Below, one piece after another: positions 59,338 through 64,000 of a stretch of 64,000 nt of DNA. Location: positions 3,844,001 through 3,908,000 of the forward strand of contig NZ_AP022563.1 in assembly GCF_010726645.1 (NCBI RefSeq). The letters run 5' to 3'. The position numbers and the translations under genes are program-made. The notes beneath the pieces were generated by a model. That model saw only the letters and a list, made by a program, of their open reading frames with translations, was not told the origin of the DNA and ran no database searches. The first letter of the stretch is position 1. Every line of letters begins with the position of its first letter. The stretch comes from Mycolicibacterium duvalii. Lineage in GTDB: Bacteria; Actinomycetota; Actinomycetes; Mycobacteriales; Mycobacteriaceae.

Positions 59338-61011
59338 CTAGCGGCGACGGCTCTTCTTGCGCGGCGGGGGCAGGGCCCCTTCGGCCCGCAACCGGGCGGC
59401 GTGCTCGGCGAGCGCCTCGACCAGCGGACCGACCGCGGCCACCTCGGGCTGCACATCGACGCGCAGGCCGAATTCCGCAGCCGTCTCGGCGGTCTTGGGC
59501 CCGATGCACGCAACGATGGTGCGGGCGTGCGGCTTTCCGGCGATGCCGACGAGATTGCGCACCGTCGAGCTGGACGTGAAGCAGACCGCGTCGAAGCCGC
59601 CCGTCTTGATCATCTCGCGGGTGTGCGCCGGCGGCGGGGCCGCACGCACCGTCCGGTAGGCGGTGACATCCTCGATCTCCCAGCCGCGTTCCCGCAGGCC
59701 CTCGGCCAGGGTCTCGGTGGCGATGTCGGCGCGGGGCAGCAGCACCCGGTTCACCGGATCGAAAACGTCGTCGTAGGGCGGGAAGTCGTCGAGCAGCCCG
59801 AGCGAGGACTGTTCGCCGCTGGGCACCAGCTCGGGGTTGATGCCGAAGGCGCGGACCCGATCGGCAGTCGCCTGACCGACGCAGGCGATCTTCACACCGG
59901 AGAACGCGCGGGCATCCAGACCGAACTCGTTGAACTTCTCCCACACCGCACGCACCGCGTTGGTGGAGGTGAACACCACCCACTGGAACCGGCCGTCCAC
60001 CAAACCCTTGACGGCTCTTTCCATCTGGGCCGGGCTGCGCGGGGGTTCCACGGCGATGGTGGGCACCTCGATGGGCAGCGCGCCGTGGGTGACCAGCCGG
60101 TCGCTCATCTCCCCGGCCTGATCCTTGGTGCGCGGCACCAACACGGTCCAGCCGTACAGCGCGCGGCTCTCCCACCAGTTGAGCTTCGCCCGGTGGGAGA
60201 CGGTGCGCCCGATGGTGACCACCAGCGTTCCGGTCAGCGGACCGGCGGGCTCGGCCAGCGCCGGCTTGTCGAGCACCGCCTTGTCGAGCAGACCGGCCAG
60301 CGTGGTCTCCACCGACCGCTGCTGGCAGGTGGTGCCGTTGCCGGTCACCACCGCCGGGGTGGACTCGGCCAATCCGTATTCGATCAGGGTGCGCGCCGCC
60401 TCGGGCAGATGCGATGCGGTGGCGTGCAGGATCAGCGGGCCGGGAGCGGCGGCCAGCGCCGCCCAGTCCACGTCGGGATCCCGCACGTCGGCGACCGTGT
60501 GCGAGGAACCCAGCGGCAGACCCGCGTAGGTGGGCACTGCGGTGGTGCCGGGCAGGCCGGGCACGATCTCGAAAGCCAGTTGGGTCCGCGCCAGCGCGTT
60601 GACCTCGGTGATCACCGAATCCACCGACAGCGGATCACCGGCGACCAGGCGCACCACGTCGACCCCGGTACGGGCTTCGGTGGCCAGCGTCTTGGCGACC
60701 TCGGTGGGGTCGCCCAGGGCCGGGCGCACATCGGGGCCACCGGGAATCATCGGCTCGGCGGCGCCCTTGGCGCCGTCGGCGTCGTCGGTCTTGGTCGCAC
60801 CGGCGGCCACGTCGGGCAGCGGGCCCGACGGCGGCGGCAATTCGGTGCCCACCAGCCCCAGGACCGCCTCGGGCACGTCGGGATCGGTGAACACCAGGGC
60901 GGCGTTGGCCAGCACCGCGCGGGCTCGTGTGGTCAACAGGCCCGGATCACCGGGCCCGGAGCCGACGAACGTGATGCGGCCGGGCTTGCCCTTGCGTCCT
61001 CGCAAGCTCAT
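59338..61011 (-). CDS. hemD: Bifunctional uroporphyrin-III C-methyltransferase / uroporphyrinogen-III synthase
   Basis: 557-residue two-domain protein. The N-terminal half resembles SUMT/CobA methyltransferases (GRITFVGSGPGDPGLLTTRA at about 10-29 and GDPLSVDSVITEV), the C-terminal half (about 280-545) uroporphyrinogen-III synthase (TVLVPRTKDQAGEMSDRL). It starts four bases into the hemC end (ATGA). Mycobacterial HemD is this size. SUMT activity is inferred from family, but several residues look diverged. Confidence 0.92.
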   Translation of the reverse strand: MSLRGRKGKPGRITFVGSGPGDPGLLTTRARAVLANAALVFTDPDVPEAVLGLVGTELPPPSGPLPDVAAGATKTDDADGAKGAAEPMIPGGPDVRPALGDPTEVAKTLATEARTGVDVVRLVAGDPLSVDSVITEVNALARTQLAFEIVPGLPGTTAVPTYAGLPLGSSHTVADVRDPDVDWAALAAAPGPLILHATASHLPEAARTLIEYGLAESTPAVVTGNGTTCQQRSVETTLAGLLDKAVLDKPALAEPAGPLTGTLVVTIGRTVSHRAKLNWWESRALYGWTVLVPRTKDQAGEMSDRLVTHGALPIEVPTIAVEPPRSPAQMERAVKGLVDGRFQWVVFTSTNAVRAVWEKFNEFGLDARAFSGVKIACVGQATADRVRAFGINPELVPSGEQSSLGLLDDFPPYDDVFDPVNRVLLPRADIATETLAEGLRERGWEIEDVTAYRTVRAAPPPAHTREMIKTGGFDAVCFTSSSTVRNLVGIAGKPHARTIVACIGPKTAETAAEFGLRVDVQPEVAAVGPLVEALAEHAARLRAEGALPPPRKKSRRR

Positions 61012-61946
61012 GTGTCTCTCCCGCCTTCGTCCAACAGATCGCGTGCCCCCAGCTCGAACAACTCCTCGGCCACCGAGAGCCCCAGCTCCCGTGCCCGATC
61101 GGCGGTCCCGATTCCGGACGCGCGGATCACGTCGGATCCGTCCAGCGTCGCCACGCAGCCGCGCAGCGACAGCTCTTCGAAGACGCGACCCTCCTCATCG
61201 ATCGACTCGACCACCTCGGCGATCGCGCCCACCGGTGCGGAACATCCCGCCTCCAGTTCGGCCAGCAGGGTTCGCTCGGCGGTGACCGCGGCGCGGGTGT
61301 CGGCATCGTCCAACTGCGCCAACACCTTCACCAGGTCGGTGTCGCCGGCACGGCACTCGACGGCCAACGCTCCCTGCGCCGGCGCCGGCAACATCTGGAC
61401 CGGCTCCAACGTCTCAGTGATGACGTTGACGCGGCCAATGCGGGACAGCCCCGCACGGGCCACCACGATCGCGTCGAGTTCACCGCGGCTTACCCTGCTC
61501 AACCTGGTATCTAGGTTGCCTCGTAGGGGGCGGATTTCCAAACCGAGACCCAGTGCTCTAAGCTGTGCCGCCCGCCGCGGGGAGGACGTGCCGATCACCG
61601 ACCCCACCGGCAGTTCTCCCAGCACCATTCCGTCGCGGGCCACCAGTGCATCTCGGGCGTCCTCACGCGGGGGAACCGCGGCGATGGTGAACCGCGGGTC
61701 GGCCGCGGTGGGCAGGTCCTTGTAGGAGTGCACAGCCGCGTCGACGGTGCCGTCGGCGATGGCCTCGCGCAGCGCCGCGGTGAACACCCCGACGCCGATG
61801 TCGGCGATCGCCTCGGTGGCGCGCCGGTCCCCTTCGGTGGAGACGATCACCAGTTCGGCGGGATGGCCGGCCGCGATCAGCGCGTCACGCACGGTTCCGG
61901 CCTGGGTGGTGGCCAGCAGGCTACCGCGGGTTCCCAGACGGATCAC
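61008..61946 (-). CDS. hemC: Porphobilinogen deaminase (hydroxymethylbilane synthase)
   Basis: 312-residue enzyme that builds the linear tetrapyrrole. The dipyrromethane Cys is C235 in ELEAGCSAP, and AVHSYKDLPT and IGTSSPRRAAQL are family signatures. GTG at 61946 follows the hemA stop by 25 bases. Overlaps hemD by ATGA. Confidence 0.95.
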   Translation of the reverse strand: MIRLGTRGSLLATTQAGTVRDALIAAGHPAELVIVSTEGDRRATEAIADIGVGVFTAALREAIADGTVDAAVHSYKDLPTAADPRFTIAAVPPREDARDALVARDGMVLGELPVGSVIGTSSPRRAAQLRALGLGLEIRPLRGNLDTRLSRVSRGELDAIVVARAGLSRIGRVNVITETLEPVQMLPAPAQGALAVECRAGDTDLVKVLAQLDDADTRAAVTAERTLLAELEAGCSAPVGAIAEVVESIDEEGRVFEELSLRGCVATLDGSDVIRASGIGTADRARELGLSVAEELFELGARDLLDEGGRDT

Positions 61947-61971
61947 GGGGCGATTCGCGGCAGGTGCGGAG

Positions 61972-63360
61972 TCACTCGGACGTGTCGAAATCTGTTGTCA
62001 CCACCGATATTTCGCTGCCGTTGACGGCATTGATGTCCAGGCCGTCGAGCGGCAGCTCGCCGGCGGCCACGGCGTCGACCGCCTGCTGGTCGAGTTCGAA
62101 GAGTTCGCGCAGCGCCTCGGCGTAGCTGTCCCCGCCGGGGGCGCTGGCCAGTTGTTTGACGCGCACCGTCGGGGCGTGCAAGAGCTTGTCGACCACGCGG
62201 CGCACCGTCTTGGCGACCTCGTCGCGGTGGGCCGCATCCAGCCCGGGGAGCCGGTTGTCCAACCGCAGCAACTCGGCCTCGACGACGTCGGCGGCGCGTT
62301 GACGCAAGGCCGTGACCGTCGGGGTGACCTCGGCCATGCGCTGTCCGGCCAGGTAGAGGGCCACCTCGGCGGCGACGATGGTGCGGGCGGCTTCGGCGTC
62401 CGACGCGGCCGCCCGCGCGGAGGGCTCGCGCTGGATGCGCTCCATGTCGATGACGTGCACGTCGGGAAGGCCGGCGACGGTGGGGTCGACGTCGCGGGGC
62501 ATCCCCAGGTCGCAGAACACCAGTTGCTTGCGCTCGGCGCTGTGCGCGAGACCGCGGTGCACGTCGGCCAGCGACACCACCGGCCGCACCGCTCCGGTGC
62601 AGCTGACGATGACGTCGGCGTCGGTCAGCAGCGGCGGCAGGTGGTCGAACGGGAAGGCTTCCGCGGCGATGCCCTGCTCGTTGATGTTCTCGGCCAGCCG
62701 CTTGGCCCGTGGCAGCGTGCGGTTGACGACATGGATGCGCTCGACCCCGGCGCGCAGCAGCTGCTTGGCGGCCAGCGCGCCCATCGAACCGGCACCCACC
62801 ACCACGGCGCGGCGGCCGGTCAGCGAGCCCAGCTTGCGTTCGGCGATGTCGAGTGCGACCGACACCACCGAGGCGCCGGCCGCATCGATACCGGTCTCGG
62901 TGTGCACGCGTTTGCCCACCGACAGTGCACGCTGCGACAGCTCGTGGAGGGTGCGTCCCACGGTGTGGTTGGACTCGGCGGTGGCGTAGGCGCGCCGCAC
63001 CTGGCCCAGCACCTGCTGTTCGCCGATGACCGCGGAGTCCAGCCCGCTGGCGACCGCGAACAAGTGCTCGACGGCGGCCTCGGCGTAGCGCACATAGGCG
63101 TACTTGGTCAGGTCCTGCAGCGACATGCCCGAGTGTTCGGCGAGCACCTGCCCGATCACCGACAGGCCGCCGTGGAACGCCTCCACGACCGCGTAGACCT
63201 CGATGCGGTTGCAGGTGGACAGCACCATCGCCTCGGTGACCAGCGCCGACCGCAGGATCTCGTCGATGATCTTGGCCTGATCGGCCTCGTCGGTGCTCAT
63301 CTGCTCGAGCACGGACACCGGCGCGCTGCGGTGCGACACCCCGAAAAGCAGTACGCTCAT
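61972..63360 (-). CDS. hemA: Glutamyl-tRNA reductase
   Basis: 462-residue NADPH enzyme making glutamate-1-semialdehyde, first step of the C5 heme route. GVSHRSAPVSVLEQ at 7-20, catalytic Cys50 in STCNRIEVYA and NADPH motif GAGSMGALAAKQL are intact. ATG at 63360 gives the canonical N-terminus; a start at 63387 adds nine residues without similarity. First gene of the heme operon, which runs through hemB and the four membrane proteins. Confidence 0.95.
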   Translation of the reverse strand: MSVLLFGVSHRSAPVSVLEQMSTDEADQAKIIDEILRSALVTEAMVLSTCNRIEVYAVVEAFHGGLSVIGQVLAEHSGMSLQDLTKYAYVRYAEAAVEHLFAVASGLDSAVIGEQQVLGQVRRAYATAESNHTVGRTLHELSQRALSVGKRVHTETGIDAAGASVVSVALDIAERKLGSLTGRRAVVVGAGSMGALAAKQLLRAGVERIHVVNRTLPRAKRLAENINEQGIAAEAFPFDHLPPLLTDADVIVSCTGAVRPVVSLADVHRGLAHSAERKQLVFCDLGMPRDVDPTVAGLPDVHVIDMERIQREPSARAAASDAEAARTIVAAEVALYLAGQRMAEVTPTVTALRQRAADVVEAELLRLDNRLPGLDAAHRDEVAKTVRRVVDKLLHAPTVRVKQLASAPGGDSYAEALRELFELDQQAVDAVAAGELPLDGLDINAVNGSEISVVTTDFDTSE

Positions 63361-63443
63361 GGCTTCATCACCGCGCTCACCACGCATTCCACGGTAGTCG
63401 CTGAGGGTCGGGCCACCAAATTCGTTCAGCTAAGCGCTTGGGG

Positions 63444-63698
63444 TCAGCAGCCCAGATCCGCCCGCAGCCGGGGCTCGTCGATCTCCCAGTAGCTGTGTTC
63501 GGCTCCGTCGAGCAGCACCACCGGCAGCCGATCACCGAACTCCGCGCGCAGCGCGGTCTGACCGGCCGCGGCGGCGTCGTCGACGTCGGTGACGGTCAGG
63601 GTGAAGCCCAGCTCGCCGGCCAGTTCCGCCAGCCGCGCGGCGGCGGCCGCGCACATCGGACACCCCTGCCGGGTGAGCAACTGCACGCGCCGATCCAC
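63444..63698 (-). CDS. Glutaredoxin-like thioredoxin-fold protein
   Basis: 84-residue protein with redox motif CPMC (residues 12-15) in LTRQGCPMCAAAAARLAELAGELGF. The C-terminal WEIDEPRLRADL is typical of the DUF836 glutaredoxins. GTG at 63698; it is 83 bases upstream of hemA in the same direction, and divergent from serB1. Counterpart of Rv0508. Confidence 0.87.
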   Translation of the reverse strand: MDRRVQLLTRQGCPMCAAAAARLAELAGELGFTLTVTDVDDAAAAGQTALRAEFGDRLPVVLLDGAEHSYWEIDEPRLRADLGC

Positions 63699-63737
63699 TC
63701 CGCCAGTATCGCGCCCAGGTGCCTTAGTGTTGTCACC

Positions 63738-64000
63738 GTGTCCGATACCGGGGAAATGGAGGGCGGGATCGTCGACCGGGCGCAGGAATTGGCCGGTCAG
63801 GCCAGTGCCGAGGCTGCTGTTCTCGGGCTGGCCGAGGAGGCCGCGGGCCCGCCGCCCCCGCCCCCCGATCTGACCGCCGCGGCGTTCTTCGACGTCGACA
63901 ACACCCTGGTGCACGGGTCGTCGCTGGTGCACTTCGCCCGCGGACTGGCGGCGCGCGAGTTCTTCACCTACTCCGATCTCGCCCGGTTCGCCCTCGCGCA
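63738..64000 (+). CDS. HAD-IB family phosphatase (SerB1-like), 3' end outside window
   Basis: First 87 codons of a HAD-IB hydrolase, counterpart of Rv0505c (serB1). After an Ala/Glu-rich N-terminus and a run of six Pro at about 39-44, motif I FFDVDNTLVHGSS is at about 50-62 with DxDxT present. GTG at 63738 follows a 39-base divergent region. SerB family members dephosphorylate phosphoserine or phospholipid precursors; the activity of this one is not certain. The gene continues past the right edge. Confidence 0.85.
   Translation, partial: MSDTGEMEGGIVDRAQELAGQASAEAAVLGLAEEAAGPPPPPPDLTAAAFFDVDNTLVHGSSLVHFARGLAAREFFTYSDLARFALA

Noticed and set aside
59401..61725. 774-codon plus-strand open frame
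   Set aside because: Antisense to hemD and hemC with no recognisable motif.

Overview
The window is GC-rich, densely packed actinobacterial DNA and almost certainly comes from a Mycobacterium (Mycolicibacterium-type fast grower). From memory, its order of conserved genes follows the M. tuberculosis Rv0505c to Rv0551c region, here inverted: fadD8, menB, an SDR, menE, menA, mtnP, galE3-like, the system II cytochrome c genes, hemL, then hemB-hemD-hemC-hemA and a serB1-like gene. YrbE/Mce genes, a FadD8-type ligase, deazaflavin-type proteins and DUF2236 oxygenases fit the same lineage. I see no insertion sequence, phage, CRISPR array, tRNA or rRNA, and no gene-free stretch longer than about 220 bases.

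Layout. 1-3231: 5' part of an mce operon (two YrbE permeases and the first Mce protein, cut by the left edge), preceded by a double-headed TetR regulator. 4832-6743: DUF2236 oxygenase divergent from a TetR. 6786-11722: fadD8 behind a KstR-like box, a GntR regulator divergent from an MFS transporter with a clear operator between them, and a kinase-fold protein. 11716-14766: a tightly overlapping four-gene cassette (glycosyltransferase, acyl-CoA dehydrogenase-like protein, PIG-L deacetylase, NodS-like methyltransferase). 14809-21604: HAD hydrolase, menB, SDR, acyl-CoA ligase, glyoxalase-fold protein, menE. 21626-28498: membrane proteins, a membrane-anchored molybdopterin oxidoreductase, a methyltransferase/DUF2064/glycosyltransferase set and a two-component system. 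28578-33518: nitronate monooxygenase, hydrolase, epimerase, mtnP and menA. 33598-38513: a six-gene MoxR/DUF58/vWA operon. 39050-46720: DUF4229 protein, a MinD-like ATPase, then hemL with the complete ccs cytochrome c set.

46786-56659 is the accessory part. It holds a copper-type operon (His-containing membrane protein, PepSY protein, PCu(A)C chaperone, Dyp peroxidase and an unannotated 47-residue Cys-rich protein), a P450 with a flavin-type partner, a second TetR/DUF2236 pair and an SDR. 56715-63698 is the heme operon hemA-hemC-hemD-hemB followed by four small membrane proteins. The serB1-like gene is cut by the right edge.

Functional threads. Menaquinone synthesis (menB, menE, menA), heme synthesis (hemA, C, D, B, L) and cytochrome c assembly (ccdA, resB, ccsB, TlpA) together supply the respiratory chain. 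A shared palindrome, TACTACA-N3-TGTAGTA-like, lies before hemL and before the copper operon, suggesting that the two are co-regulated. Coordinates follow codon-by-codon reading; starts were moved inside longer open frames where overlap with a neighbour, a ribosome site or family length argued for it.
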